DNA of 64,000 nucleotides from Oscillospiraceae bacterium (GCA_015068645.1 SVKD01000012.1:22189-86188), one strand, 5' to 3'. Shown: positions 26,846 to 35,957, counted from the stretch's first letter. Made by a program: numbers and translations. Notes: a model not told the origin generated them from the sequence alone.

Positions 26846-27484
26846 ATGATTTTGACATTATTAGGAGCGCCCGGTGCCGGTAAAGGAACTTTGGCGCGAA
26901 ATTTAGCAAAAAAATTAGAAATTCCAACCATCTCAACCGGAGCATTGCTCCGGGATGAGATTGGTAAGGGCTCTCCATTAGGACAAGAAATTGATCGGCT
27001 GATTTCCAAAGGAAATTTTGTGTCGGACGAAATGGTTTACAAGTTACTCATCAATAGACTTTCGGAGCCAGATTGTCGGAACGGATACATTTTAGACGGT
27101 TTTCCCAGAAATACTGCTCAGGTAGAAAATTTGGCTGAGTTGGGAATCAAGCTGGATAAAGCGTTGCTTTTAGATGTGTCTGATGAAACGATTATCAATC
27201 GTTTAGCCGGTCGCAGAGAATGTCCAAATTGCAGAGCTACCTTTCATATTCAGTATAATCCACCGAAACAGGACAATATTTGTGACGAATGCGGTACCAC
27301 TCTGAAGATCAGAGAGGATGACCGACCGGAGGTAATTTCCAAACGGTTGGATATTTATCGCAAAGAAACACAACCTTTAATTCAACTTTTCTCTGAAAAG
27401 GGATTATTGGTAGCCGTTCAAAGTTGTGTCGGTGTGGAAGATACTGTGGAAAATGCATTACAAGTGCTGGGTGTAAGATTATGA
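26846..27484 (+). CDS. adk: Adenylate kinase, zinc-LID form
   Basis: 212 residues from ATG 26846. P-loop GAPGAGKGT (7-15), ISTGALLRDEI, LDGFPRNTAQ, and a long LID with four cysteines (126, 129, 146, 149), the zinc-binding form common in Gram-positives. It makes ADP from ATP and AMP. Upstream only a weak GCGGTG is seen, so expression may depend on coupling with secY. The TGA stop overlaps the map start as ATGA. Confidence 0.96.
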   Translation: MILTLLGAPGAGKGTLARNLAKKLEIPTISTGALLRDEIGKGSPLGQEIDRLISKGNFVSDEMVYKLLINRLSEPDCRNGYILDGFPRNTAQVENLAELGIKLDKALLLDVSDETIINRLAGRRECPNCRATFHIQYNPPKQDNICDECGTTLKIREDDRPEVISKRLDIYRKETQPLIQLFSEKGLLVAVQSCVGVEDTVENALQVLGVRL

Positions 27485-28230
27485 TTTATATTAAAAGTAA
27501 AGAAGAAATTACACTGATGAAAAAAGCTGGTCAGATTACCAAAGGTGCTTTACAAAAAGCTATCGAAGCGGTAAGACCGGGAATCAAGACAATTGAGCTT
27601 GACAAAATTGCAGAAAATTTCATCAGAAAATGCAATGCTACCCCATCTTTTTACCAATACAATGGTTATCCGATGCACATTTGTGTTTCGGTGAACGATG
27701 AGGTGGTGCATGGAATTCCCGGTGAATACGTGATTCAGGAAGGCGATATTGTCAGCATTGATTGCGGCGCTTGTTATAAAGGATATCATGGCGACTGTGC
27801 CGACACTGCATTCGCCGGAGCCGTTTCCCAAGAGGCAAAGCTTCTTGTGGAAGCAACCCGAGAAAGTTTCTTTTTAGGGATGAAGCAGGCTGTGGCAGGA
27901 AACAGAGTCGGAGATATTTCAGAAACCATTCAGACATTTATTGAAGGAAAAGGGTTTTCCATTGTTCGTGATTTGGAAGGCCACGGCATCGGAGCGAATT
28001 TGCACGAAGGGCCGTCGGTTCCCAATTTCGGAAGAGCAGGGAAGGGACCCAAGCTGATGCCGGGGATGACCATTGCCGTGGAACCTATGGTAAACCTAGG
28101 GCAATATCCTGTGTATCAGGATGCCATAGACCGTTGGACTATCCGTACGGTGGACGGCAGCCTATCGGCACATTACGAAAATACCATTCTTATCACAGAC
28201 AGTGAACCTGTCATCTTAACTACGTTATAA
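27481..28230 (+). CDS. map: Methionine aminopeptidase, type I
   Basis: 249 residues. The start is the ATG at 27481 that overlaps the adk stop. An in-frame GTG earlier would add residues not seen in the family. Metal ligands are in place: Asp in SIDCGACYKGYHGDCADT (two Asp), His in GHGIGANLHEGP, Glu in AVEPMV and Glu in YENTILIT. It removes the initiator methionine from nascent proteins. The N-terminal SH3-binding zinc extension of longer forms is absent. Confidence 0.96.
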   Translation: MIYIKSKEEITLMKKAGQITKGALQKAIEAVRPGIKTIELDKIAENFIRKCNATPSFYQYNGYPMHICVSVNDEVVHGIPGEYVIQEGDIVSIDCGACYKGYHGDCADTAFAGAVSQEAKLLVEATRESFFLGMKQAVAGNRVGDISETIQTFIEGKGFSIVRDLEGHGIGANLHEGPSVPNFGRAGKGPKLMPGMTIAVEPMVNLGQYPVYQDAIDRWTIRTVDGSLSAHYENTILITDSEPVILTTL

Positions 28231-28241
28231 GGAGGGCAAGG

Positions 28242-28523
28242 ATGTTTCAAATAGCGGACTTGGTTGTATCCTTAAGCGGTAGAGATAAGAATCGCATTTT
28301 TATGGTATTGGAAGTTTTAGATTCCAATTATGTGTTGCTTGCAGACGGAATGCTTCGGAAATTAGAAAAGCCGAAGAAGAAAAAAGTAAAGCATTTGGAA
28401 AAATCCCAATATACTTTAAATGAACGTCTGCTTCAAAAAATCAGCGAAGGTAAAAAAATTACCAATGCAGAGCTTCGAAAATCACTTCGGGCTCTCACAG
28501 ATGATACTGAATCGGAAGAATAA
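28242..28523 (+). CDS. KOW-domain RNA-binding protein (L14e-like)
   Basis: 93 residues. The N-terminal half (MFQIADLVVSLSGRDKNRIFMVLEV...YVLLADGMLRKLEKPKKKK) is a KOW/SH3-like RNA-binding fold of the archaeal/eukaryotic L14e-L6e-L27e type. The C-terminal half is charged and helical. This small protein is regularly found between map and infA in Clostridia; its ribosomal or RNA role is not well established. GGAGGG upstream of the ATG. Confidence 0.8.
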   Translation: MFQIADLVVSLSGRDKNRIFMVLEVLDSNYVLLADGMLRKLEKPKKKKVKHLEKSQYTLNERLLQKISEGKKITNAELRKSLRALTDDTESEE

Positions 28524-28544
28524 CAGTTGCACGGAGGAAAAATT

Positions 28545-28763
28545 ATGCCGAAAGATGATGTACTTGAATTAGAAGGAACTGTAATTGAAGCATTACCCAA
28601 TGCTCAGTTCACAGTTGAATTAGAAAATGGGCACAAAATTTTAGCTCATATCTCAGGAAAATTAAGAATGCACTACATTAAAATTCTGCCGGGAGATAAA
28701 GTGACTTTAGAAATGTCTCCCTATGATTTAACCAGAGGCAGAATTGTATGGAGAGCGAAATAA
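28545..28763 (+). CDS. infA: Translation initiation factor IF-1
   Basis: 72 residues, normal. [70 protein letters not shown] is the OB-fold factor; here it is cited in short as ALPNAQFTV and YDLTRGRI. It occupies the 30S A site during initiation. ACGGAGG before the ATG at 28545 decides the start over an in-frame ATG at 28527-region codons. Confidence 0.97.
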   Translation: MPKDDVLELEGTVIEALPNAQFTVELENGHKILAHISGKLRMHYIKILPGDKVTLEMSPYDLTRGRIVWRAK

Positions 28764-28779
28764 TAGGAGGTAAATACTC

Positions 28780-28893
28780 ATGAAAGTAAGACCGTCTGTA
28801 AAAAAAATCTGCGAAAAATGTAAAGTTATCCGCAGAAAAGGAAATATCATGGTAATTTGCGAAAACCCCAAACACAAACAGAGACAGGGTTAA
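28780..28893 (+). CDS. rpmJ: Ribosomal protein L36, zinc form
   Basis: 37 residues. [22 protein letters not shown] followed by a third Cys and His in [13 protein letters not shown] gives the C-C-C-H zinc set (Cys11, Cys14, Cys27, His32). ATAGGAGG lies eight bases before the ATG. Smallest ribosomal protein, at its usual place after infA. Confidence 0.97.
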   Translation: MKVRPSVKKICEKCKVIRRKGNIMVICENPKHKQRQG

Positions 28894-28944
28894 TCGCCAA
28901 ATTCCAAAGAATGCCCGTTTAGCGGCAAAGACAAACCTTTTGTG

Positions 28945-28986
28945 AAAAAGGCGCGGCTGTACAGAGTTCCTCTGTATGCCTTTTTT
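28945..28986 (+). terminator. Possible internal terminator after rpmJ
   Basis: AAAAAGGC and GCCTTTTTT close a stem that encloses TACAGAG TTC CTCTGTA. The shape is that of an intrinsic terminator, probably partial, inside the 248-base rpmJ-rpsM gap. Confidence 0.5.
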
Positions 28987-28995
28987 GCAGGATGT

Positions 28996-29025
28996 TTGCT
29001 TCATATAAGGAATACTTTTTATAAA
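28996..29025 (+). promoter_or_regulatory. Possible internal promoter before rpsM
   Basis: TTGCTT (28996-29001), an 18-base spacer and TATAAA (29020-29025), directly after the internal terminator. A hairpin CTCTCAC TGTGAGAG follows in the leader. It may set the level of rpsM-rpsK-rpsD-rpoA separately. Confidence 0.4.
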
Positions 29026-29141
29026 ACGTGTTCCAACTGCTCTCACTGTGAGAGGAAAACGGTTTCACTAATCGTTTTCGCGGGAAACCGCCAATAAACA
29101 AACGAAATCCAACACGAAAAAATCAGGAGGTGTAGATTCAA

Positions 29142-29510
29142 ATGGCAAGAATTGCTGGTATCGACTTACCCAGAGAAAAAAGAGTAGAAATCGGTTTGAC
29201 CTATATCTACGGAATTGGTGTTTCTGCTTCCAGAAGAATTTTAAAAGAAACCGGAATCAATCCCGACACCAGAGTTAAAGATTTAACCGATGAAGAAGTA
29301 GCAAAATTAAGAGATAATATCGACAAAAACCATGTAGTTGAAGGTGATCTTCGCCGTGACGTTGCAATGGATATCAAACGTTTGATTGAAATTGGATGTT
29401 ACAGAGGAACCAGACACAGAAAAGGTCTGCCTTGCAGAGGTCAGAGAACCAAAACCAACGCAAGAACCAGAAAAGGTCCCAGAAAAACTATGGCAAACAA
29501 AAAGAAATAA
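29142..29510 (+). CDS. rpsM: Ribosomal protein S13
   Basis: 122 residues. [26 protein letters not shown], then [29 protein letters not shown], the S13 C-terminal tail. 30S head protein that contacts the 50S subunit and tRNA. AGGAGGTG upstream of the ATG. Confidence 0.97.
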   Translation: MARIAGIDLPREKRVEIGLTYIYGIGVSASRRILKETGINPDTRVKDLTDEEVAKLRDNIDKNHVVEGDLRRDVAMDIKRLIEIGCYRGTRHRKGLPCRGQRTKTNARTRKGPRKTMANKKK

Positions 29511-29614
29511 TCTTTTTGCTTGGGTTTCCCATACGGCAGGCAGGCTAAGAAGCTTGTTGCCTAGAAGAATCGAAGTGTAGAGATGCACTTTAACGAAAGG
29601 AATGAGAAAATCAA

Positions 29615-30010
29615 ATGGCTAAAGCGGTTAAAAGAACTACCAGAAGAAGAAAAGAGAAGAAGCACATTGAGAAAGGTGCAGTTCATATTCAGTCTTCTTT
29701 CAACAATACAATCGTAACCATCACTGACGTTGCAGGTAATGCACTTTCTTGGGCATCCGCAGGTGGTCTGGGCTTCAGAGGCTCCAGAAAAAACACCCCG
29801 TTTGCTGCACAGATGGCTGCTGAAACTGCTGCAAAAGCTGCTATGGAACATGGCTTAAAAACTGTTGAAGTTTTCGTAAAAGGTCCCGGTTCCGGTAGAG
29901 AAGCTGCAATCAGAGCACTGCAGACCGCAGGTTTGGAAGTTACCATGATTAAAGACGTAACTCCTATTCCTCACAACGGTTGCAGACCTCCGAAGAGAAG
30001 AAGAGTATAA
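29615..30010 (+). CDS. rpsK: Ribosomal protein S11
   Basis: 131 residues. [28 protein letters not shown], the S11 signature, and the C-terminal [18 protein letters not shown]. It lies in the 30S platform near the mRNA exit. Upstream site AACGAAAGGAATG is moderate. Confidence 0.97.
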   Translation: MAKAVKRTTRRRKEKKHIEKGAVHIQSSFNNTIVTITDVAGNALSWASAGGLGFRGSRKNTPFAAQMAAETAAKAAMEHGLKTVEVFVKGPGSGREAAIRALQTAGLEVTMIKDVTPIPHNGCRPPKRRRV

Positions 30011-30089
30011 TCTCTTTTGGAGAACATTATTATTTGAAATTTAGGATTTTGGCGATAAGCCAAAGAATACAAGTGGAGGTGCAAAACAA

Positions 30090-30716
30090 ATGGCAAGATA
30101 TACAGGTGCAGTGTGCCGTCTTTGCAGAAGAGAAAATCAGAAACTTTTCTTAAAAGGTACCAGATGTTTTTCTGAAAAATGTGCACTGTCTAAAAGAGCA
30201 TATGCTCCCGGACAGCACGGCCAGGCAAGAAAGAAAATGTCTGAATACGGCGTTCAGCTGCGTGAAAAACAGAAAACTAGAAGATATTATGGCGTATTAG
30301 AAGGTCAGTTTGCAAACTACTACGAAATGGCTGTTAAAAAAGCAGGCATCACCGGTGAAAACTTACTGATCATCTTAGAATCCAGATTAGATAACATCGT
30401 TTACAGATTAGGTTGGGCTACTTCCAGACCGGAAGCTAGACAGCTGGTTAGACATGGCCATTTTGAAGTAAACGGTCAGAAAGCAAACATTCCTTCTATC
30501 TTACTGAAGGCAGGAGATACCATCACCATTAAAGATAAGAGCCGCAGCTCTGAAAAGATTAAAGCAGTGTTAGAAACTACCGAATCTAAAGTAGTTCCCA
30601 TGTGGTTATCTTTAGATAAAAACGCTTTAAGCGCTTCTATCGTAAGAATGCCCACCAGAGACGAAATCGATCTGGAAGTTGAAGAACACTTAATCGTTGA
30701 GTTGTACTCCAAATAA
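30090..30716 (+). CDS. rpsD: Ribosomal protein S4, zinc-binding form
   Basis: 208 residues. The N-terminus [20 protein letters not shown] with further cysteines in [12 protein letters not shown] marks the zinc (C+) form. Then YAPGQHGQ, and the S4 RNA-binding domain [32 protein letters not shown]. Early 16S-binding protein. In B. subtilis S4 represses its own gene; no known S4 leader is seen because the gene is inside the operon. GTGGAGGTG upstream. Confidence 0.97.
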   Translation: MARYTGAVCRLCRRENQKLFLKGTRCFSEKCALSKRAYAPGQHGQARKKMSEYGVQLREKQKTRRYYGVLEGQFANYYEMAVKKAGITGENLLIILESRLDNIVYRLGWATSRPEARQLVRHGHFEVNGQKANIPSILLKAGDTITIKDKSRSSEKIKAVLETTESKVVPMWLSLDKNALSASIVRMPTRDEIDLEVEEHLIVELYSK

Positions 30717-30740
30717 GATATTGACTTTGCTTTTATGCTT

Positions 30741-30763
30741 TCTCCGATCGTTTTTTGGTCGGA
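30741..30763 (+). other. Hairpin in the rpsD-rpoA spacer
   Basis: CTCCGATC GTTTTTT GGTCGGAG forms a stem of about seven pairs. The bases after it are GGCGG, not Ts, so it is not a terminator. Confidence 0.45.
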
Positions 30764-30859
30764 GGAGGCGGTTAAGTCAGTATGGCTGACCCAAAGAGCG
30801 TAAAACTCCAACACGATAGAAAATAAGATTGAACACCAGTAGGTGAGGAGGGTCACAAT

Positions 30860-31807
30860 ATGATTTTAATTGAAAAACCCAATATCGAATTTTTAGACCG
30901 GTCACCCAGCGGTGATTATGCTAAATTTTCCTTAAGCCCGTTAAATCGGGGATATGGTACTACCCTTGGTAACAGCTTGAGAAGAATTCTGTTATCTTCT
31001 TTGGAAGGTGTTGCTCCCACCAGCGTGAAAATTGATGGTGTGGTACACGAATTCTCCACCATTCCCGGTGTGAAAGAAGATGTAACCGAAATTATTCTGA
31101 ATGTAAAAAATATCGCTGCAAAACTGTTCTGTGACGGTCCTAAAACCGTGATTTTAGAAGCAGACGGCGAATGTGTTTTAACTGCCGGCGATATCAAACC
31201 GGATGCAGAAGTGGAAATTAAAAACCCCGAACTGCACATTGCAACCTTAAATAAAGACGCAAAATTCTATATGGAAATTGTGTTTGACCACGGTATCGGA
31301 TATGTTCCTTCTGAACTGAATAAAACTCCGACTCTGCCTGTGGGTGCAATTCCGGTTGACTCCATTTATACTCCTGTAAAGAAGGTAAATGCAACTGTTG
31401 AAAACACCAGAGTAGGTAACAAAACCGACCATGATAAACTGACTTTGGAAGTTTGGACCAACGGCGTGTTGACTGCTGACGAAGCAGTTGGCTGGGCTGC
31501 AAAAATCATGAGCGAGCATCTGTCTTTATTCGTAGGTTTGTCCGAAGAAGCAAAGAACAGCGATATCATGGTGGAAAAAGAAGAAGACTACAAAGAAAAA
31601 GTTTTGGAAATGACTATCGAGGATTTAGACTTGTCTGTTCGTTCTTACAACTGTCTGAAACGTGCAGGTATCAACAATGTTGAAGACCTGTCCAAGAAGA
31701 CTCAGGAAGAAATGATTAAGGTAAGAAACTTAGGTAGAAAATCCATGGAAGAAGTTATTGCCAAATTAGAAGCGTTAGGCTTGACTCTGGCGCAGGAAGA
31801 AGAATAA
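30860..31807 (+). CDS. rpoA: RNA polymerase alpha subunit
   Basis: 315 residues. N-terminal domain with [31 protein letters not shown] (dimer and beta-contact region), linker near 230, and a full C-terminal domain with [18 protein letters not shown] and [20 protein letters not shown], the part that binds UP elements and activators. GTGAGGAGG precedes the ATG. Confidence 0.97.
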   Translation: MILIEKPNIEFLDRSPSGDYAKFSLSPLNRGYGTTLGNSLRRILLSSLEGVAPTSVKIDGVVHEFSTIPGVKEDVTEIILNVKNIAAKLFCDGPKTVILEADGECVLTAGDIKPDAEVEIKNPELHIATLNKDAKFYMEIVFDHGIGYVPSELNKTPTLPVGAIPVDSIYTPVKKVNATVENTRVGNKTDHDKLTLEVWTNGVLTADEAVGWAAKIMSEHLSLFVGLSEEAKNSDIMVEKEEDYKEKVLEMTIEDLDLSVRSYNCLKRAGINNVEDLSKKTQEEMIKVRNLGRKSMEEVIAKLEALGLTLAQEEE

Positions 31808-31852
31808 ACCTGACCCGAAAGGGAATTGATTAAAAAGGGAGGCTATGTCAAA

Positions 31853-32194
31853 ATGGCAGGAACCAGAAAATTAGGTCGTCCTACAGACCATAGAATCGCT
31901 ATGCTCAAAAATCTTGTTACTGCTCTGTTAGAACACGGTAAAATGGAAACCACCGTTACCAGAGCAAAAGAAACCAGAGCATTGGCTGAAAAAATGATTA
32001 CTCTTGCGAAAAAAGATACTTTACATGCAAGAAGACAGGCGCTGGCTTTTATCACCAAAGAAGATGTTGTGAAAAAGCTGTTTGAAGAAATCGCTCCGAA
32101 ATATGCTGAAAGAAACGGTGGTTACACCAGAATCATCAAAACTTTCGAACGCCGTGGCGATGCAGCTTTAATGTCTGTAATCGAATTAGTATAA
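31853..32194 (+). CDS. rplQ: Ribosomal protein L17
   Basis: 113 residues. [40 protein letters not shown] and the C-terminal [31 protein letters not shown] ten bases before the ATG at 31853; an in-frame TTG upstream would be inside that site. It follows rpoA as usual. Confidence 0.97.
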   Translation: MAGTRKLGRPTDHRIAMLKNLVTALLEHGKMETTVTRAKETRALAEKMITLAKKDTLHARRQALAFITKEDVVKKLFEEIAPKYAERNGGYTRIIKTFERRGDAALMSVIELV

Positions 32195-32207
32195 GGAGGT
32201 ATTCACA

Positions 32208-32405
32208 ATGAAACAGGGAATCCATCCGGATTACAAAAAAACCACTATCACCTGTGCTTGTGGCGCGGTTTATGAAACCGGCTCCAGCAAGGAAAACCTG
32301 CACGTGGAAATTTGTGCAAAATGCCATCCGTTCTATACCGGCAAACAGAAACTGGTAGACACCGGCGGACGTGTAGAAAAATTCAAAAAGAAATTTGGTT
32401 TATAA
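32208..32405 (+). CDS. rpmE: Ribosomal protein L31, zinc form
   Basis: 65 residues. [26 protein letters not shown]...[25 protein letters not shown], shown here in parts: cysteines 16, 18, 37 and 40 form the zinc site. It bridges the subunits. AAGGAGG before the ATG. rpmE placed after rplQ is not universal, but the 13-base gap and the terminator after it show it closes this transcript. Confidence 0.97.
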   Translation: MKQGIHPDYKKTTITCACGAVYETGSSKENLHVEICAKCHPFYTGKQKLVDTGGRVEKFKKKFGL

Positions 32406-32410
32406 AAACA

Positions 32411-32450
32411 AGAAAATGGCTTACAGAACACTCTGTAAGCCATTTTTTTA
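32411..32450 (+). terminator. Terminator of the ribosomal superoperon
   Basis: AAAATGGCTTACAGA and TCTGTAAGCCATTTTTTT with a short loop: long perfect stem and T-tract. Confidence 0.93.
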
Positions 32451-32490
32451 TGCGTTTATCTTACTAAAAGACGGTATTTATTGTTAGAGT

Positions 32491-32518
32491 TTGACTTTTT
32501 TAGAAATATATGATATAC
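32491..32518 (+). promoter_or_regulatory. Promoter of the nuclease-like gene
   Basis: TTGACT (32491-32496), 16-base spacer, TATACT (32513-32518) preceded by TGA (extended -10). Confidence 0.75.
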
Positions 32519-32537
32519 TTATACTGAGGTGATAAAT

Positions 32538-34076
32538 ATGAATTTTATTCAATATGTAGAAAACATCCCTAATATAACTATTGCAAAGAGAATTGCATCC
32601 GCTTATGTTGCAGACTATACTAGACTTTCTTTAGATGAAATAAAGGAATGTTTAATTAAAACTGCATTACAATATACATCTTATGAAAATATTTCCAATC
32701 AGTTGGAAAAGATAAAGTTAGATTCAAATCGTGCCATTCGTATCATTTCACCTATTCTGTTAAGAGATCATCTTTTGAATCAAGATGACTTCATTTCAAA
32801 AGAAACAGAAACCGATTCCGCAATCAAGACATATGAAAAGAATATTGTTGACGATTCTAACAACTATGATTTTACTAAAATGTCTAAGGATTTTGCATTG
32901 TTTAAACATATGCTTGATGTTGCTTGGGCATACAATGATGATATCTCAGTAGATGAAAAAAACTTGTTGGAAGCACTTAGAAAATACTTGTCTATTTCCA
33001 ACAAAGAGTTTCACATGTTAGAAGCAAAAGCAGGACGATTCCCGCAACGAGAGAACCTGTTACACGAATCGAAAGATATTGATGATACAAGAAAAGCTTT
33101 ACAATCGAAGGGATTGTTATTTACTATAAAAAATTCAGACGGCATCGTATGCGATATGATTCCTGACGACATTGCAAAATGCTTGCGTCAATACTACAAC
33201 ATTGAAATTCGTGCTTATGGCTATGAAAAAATGATTGACTATATCATAAAGAAAGCGAAGAAGCAATATTTAATTGATATTATTCACAAAGCAAGTCAAA
33301 ATTCTAGAAAAGCGCAAATTGAGTTGTCTAATAACCCAACTCTGACAGAATTAAAAGATGTGATTTTAAAATCTATTCTTCCCTCCAATTTGTTGGGAGG
33401 ATTTTCTCCACGAGATGGATTGGACGGTTCCGTTTTATCTGCATGGTGCGGCGAAATCGGTTTGAATGTCTCTGGTACAAAAAATGTGTTGATTGAACGA
33501 ATCTTGGCTTTTTATGATTCCATGAGAAAAATTGAATTAAAAACTGAAGATGATAGAGAAAAGCTGATTTCTGTTTATGAACAGTTGGCAAATAGGGACT
33601 TAAAATTCTTAAGAGCAAATAAAATTATTGAAAAGGATTTACAATGCGAACACTTATTCGAGGATGCTACAAACTATCTGTTTGAAAAGATGTTGTTAAA
33701 TAAACCGCTAACCTTGACGGGAACTGACCATCCTGATGGAAAACTTACTTTTAAAGATAAGTATATTATGTGGGATAACAAATCCAAAGAAAGTTCTGTT
33801 AATTTAAAAGACCATATTCAGCAATTTGAAAGATATATCAATTCATCTGATAAGGACGTGGTTGTGTTTATGGTGATTGCCCCTGAATTCACTCCGCAAA
33901 GTGCACAACTTTGTGTTGATTTTTCTTTGAATAATGATACTCAAATTCTTCTGATTACTGCAAATGAATTGAAACAGGTGGCAGAATTGTGGCAAAAGAA
34001 AAATCCTACACAGCCTTTTAATTTAGGATATTTTAAACAAAATGGTCGTTTTGATATTAGCCGCTTGAATTTGTAA
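32538..34076 (+). CDS. TerB-like / SAP / PD-(D/E)XK nuclease-like protein
   Basis: 512 residues from the ATG at 32538 (GAGGTGAT just upstream; an in-frame GTG at 32529 overlaps that site). No signal or membrane segment. Three parts can be read. About 115-167, DFALFKHMLDVAWAYNDDISVDEKNLLEALRKYL, looks like a TerB-like helical bundle. About 295-329, LSAWCGEIGLNVSGTKNVLIERIL, has the SAP pattern, a small DNA-binding fold. About 370-490 has PDG (399-401), then WDNKS with Asp413 and Lys415, and Glu375 before it: the arrangement of PD-(D/E)XK nucleases and close in layout to the FokI cleavage domain. It may therefore bind and cut DNA, perhaps in defence or repair. The gene is more AT-rich than its neighbours, has its own promoter and terminator, and stands alone between ribosomal and spore genes, as a transferred gene would. 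Confidence 0.6.
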   Translation: MNFIQYVENIPNITIAKRIASAYVADYTRLSLDEIKECLIKTALQYTSYENISNQLEKIKLDSNRAIRIISPILLRDHLLNQDDFISKETETDSAIKTYEKNIVDDSNNYDFTKMSKDFALFKHMLDVAWAYNDDISVDEKNLLEALRKYLSISNKEFHMLEAKAGRFPQRENLLHESKDIDDTRKALQSKGLLFTIKNSDGIVCDMIPDDIAKCLRQYYNIEIRAYGYEKMIDYIIKKAKKQYLIDIIHKASQNSRKAQIELSNNPTLTELKDVILKSILPSNLLGGFSPRDGLDGSVLSAWCGEIGLNVSGTKNVLIERILAFYDSMRKIELKTEDDREKLISVYEQLANRDLKFLRANKIIEKDLQCEHLFEDATNYLFEKMLLNKPLTLTGTDHPDGKLTFKDKYIMWDNKSKESSVNLKDHIQQFERYINSSDKDVVVFMVIAPEFTPQSAQLCVDFSLNNDTQILLITANELKQVAELWQKKNPTQPFNLGYFKQNGRFDISRLNL

Positions 34077-34095
34077 TGATTGAACATACTGAACG

Positions 34096-34138
34096 AAAAA
34101 AGAGACTGTATCACATTTCGTGATGCAGTCTCTTTTAA
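34096..34138. terminator. Bidirectional terminator
   Basis: AAAAGAGACTG and CAGTCTCTTTT close a long stem with an inner ATCAC/GTGAT stem. It ends the nuclease-like gene (+) and the sipL-like gene (-). Confidence 0.9.
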
Positions 34139-34143
34139 TTGTA

Positions 34144-35649
34144 TTACTCAATAATCAGATAACTGCCAACCTTTAAATTGCGGTCGTTGTCAATGTTGTT
34201 CACCGCTTTCAAGCGGTCCACGGTGGTGGCATATTTTTTGGCAATGTTAAACAGGGTATCCCCCGGTTTTATCATATAGGCAACAATGGGAGCACGGTCA
34301 ATTTTCAATGGCTTTTCGCGGTCGGGTAAAATTCCTTCCACATATTCTTTTTGGGTGGTATGGTGCATCATCATTTGTGCAGTGACACCCATTCGCAGTT
34401 CCAAAGAATTTTGATTTAAGATATTATAAGAAAAATGGTTGGGGAATAGCTTTGCAGTTGCGCTTTCACAAGCGATGGGAGCTGAAAGGTCATGTACCAG
34501 TTCAAAGGGGATTTGTCGGGATAAAGAGTTCATTCCTGAGGGCGTCTGATATAAGATGATGGTATCCAAGTCTCCCGACATGATGATTCGGTGATGCTCA
34601 ATTTTAGTGTTATTAAGTTTCGGAGTGCAGGATATATCTGCAATTCCTTCAAATTGCACATCGGGTAACGCAATAATTTCCTTGATGGAAACCGTTTCGG
34701 GCGGCAGAATCTGAAGTTGTTCGAAAGAGGTGGTTTTCTTTAACAGCTTGACAGCGCAGTTGGGGCTGTAAGCATCGATGATATAAGAAGTTTTCCCGGG
34801 TGTTGTTGCTTGCAGTTTTAACTGCATCACACCGGTGGCGTGAATAGATTTTGCCTCGTTTTCTTCATTTTCGGTGACTTTAATATCCTCTAAAAAAGGT
34901 ATCATATCGTATATTAAAAAATCTTTTTCTTCCGCTCCCATATCCACGATTTCAGTGAAGGGAGAGGAACATTCAGCAGTTTCTAGGGTGGATAGCGTGG
35001 AGTAATACAACATTTTTAATGTGTAGTCACCTTTGGCTACAACCTTATTGGAAATAGGTTTTAAATCTTGATTCCTCACCTGCAGAGAGGACTCTAGAAT
35101 TTCCGCCACAGGAGGTTTTCCCGGTGGTAGCGGAAAATTTAAGGCAACCGGAAATTCTTCTTCTGTGCTTTGAAGAATGCAGTATGTAGGAATCGTCTCG
35201 CTCAAACATTCAACATCTTCGTCTATGGTAAGGCGGGGAATGAAAACATTTTCTTTTAAGGTAAGTGTAAGGTGCAATCTGCCTCGGATTCCTGCTTTTC
35301 GTGAATTGATAAATACAGGATTATTTTGGGAGACAGAAAAGGCAATGTCGGAAAAATCCCAGGCTAAGGAAGAGGGGATTTCTTCTTTGATTAAAATGGT
35401 GTCAGAGTGGGAGATGGAACAAATTTGTCCCATCTGGGCACCTTCTGGTAAGTACAGCAGATTGGCACAAAGCTTCACCTTGGCTGTGAATAAGTTGTCC
35501 CGAACACTATATTCCGATACATAGCCCGTAAGTTTTTGTGAGAGAATTTTTAAAATATCACGTTTGGAATCGGATACGTTTAAATCCCATTCAATGGGTT
35601 GGCTGACGTTTTTTGTCCAAACAGTTTTTGTCACGTTTGCTTCCATCAT
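34144..35649 (-). CDS. sipL: SipL-like SPOCS (DUF3794) / LysM spore morphogenesis protein
   Basis: 501 residues. The body consists of repeated SPOCS/DUF3794 units (e.g. around LTGYVSEYSVRDNLFTAKVKL, GDYTLKMLYYSTLSTLETAE and FEGIADISCTPKLNNTKIEHHRII). The last 48 residues are a LysM domain (AYMIKPGDTLFNIAKKYATTVDRLKAVNN). This order and length match SipL of Clostridioides difficile, which binds SpoIVA and is needed to build the coat around the forespore. AAAGGAG precedes the ATG at 35649; upstream in-frame codons lack a site. It is alone between two oppositely oriented units, and a mother-cell (sigma-E) promoter is expected but I could not place one. Confidence 0.75.
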   Translation of the reverse strand: MMEANVTKTVWTKNVSQPIEWDLNVSDSKRDILKILSQKLTGYVSEYSVRDNLFTAKVKLCANLLYLPEGAQMGQICSISHSDTILIKEEIPSSLAWDFSDIAFSVSQNNPVFINSRKAGIRGRLHLTLTLKENVFIPRLTIDEDVECLSETIPTYCILQSTEEEFPVALNFPLPPGKPPVAEILESSLQVRNQDLKPISNKVVAKGDYTLKMLYYSTLSTLETAECSSPFTEIVDMGAEEKDFLIYDMIPFLEDIKVTENEENEAKSIHATGVMQLKLQATTPGKTSYIIDAYSPNCAVKLLKKTTSFEQLQILPPETVSIKEIIALPDVQFEGIADISCTPKLNNTKIEHHRIIMSGDLDTIILYQTPSGMNSLSRQIPFELVHDLSAPIACESATAKLFPNHFSYNILNQNSLELRMGVTAQMMMHHTTQKEYVEGILPDREKPLKIDRAPIVAYMIKPGDTLFNIAKKYATTVDRLKAVNNIDNDRNLKVGSYLIIE

Positions 35650-35846
35650 AGAAGGTTCTCCTTTGTGATTATTTTTTGAGCAGGCTCTTTTTATTTTCAT
35701 TTCACTATATGTGGATTTTTCAGAGAATATTCCAAAACAGTGTTGAAATAATTATAAGAAAAACGCCAAAACAATTTACCCAAAAAGGATTTGGAAAAAA
35801 ACCAAGAAAGCGAGGCTGAAAAAAAGAAAAAAATGGTCGGATTGTC

Positions 35847-35875
35847 TTGCATTTTAAGTTTGGCTGTGGTATAAT
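35847..35875 (+). promoter_or_regulatory. Promoter of the purine operon
   Basis: TTGCAT (35847-35852), 17-base spacer, TATAAT (35870-35875) with TGG before it (extended -10). Confidence 0.8.
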
Positions 35876-35883
35876 GAATTTGA

Positions 35884-35917
35884 TATGTTAGGATAGGATA
35901 ATTTTTTATCCGTAACA
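35884..35917 (+). other. Hairpin in the purE leader
   Basis: ATGTTA (35884-35889) pairs with TAACAT (35912-35917), with an inner GGATAA/TTATCC stem and a five-base bulge between. It does not match the purine, ZTP or PRPP riboswitch patterns I know, and no T-tract follows. Confidence 0.5.
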
Positions 35918-35957
35918 TCTGACAAACGAAAAAAGTATCGGAAAGGAAGAGCAAAAA

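Noticed and set aside
5740..31569. Many open frames antisense to lon, synthetase and ribosomal genes
   Set aside because: They mirror codon bias of the true genes, lack ribosome sites and have no recognisable domains.
35876..35957. Purine, ZTP or PRPP riboswitch ahead of purE
   Set aside because: The conserved core bases of these classes are not present; there is only a single bulged hairpin.
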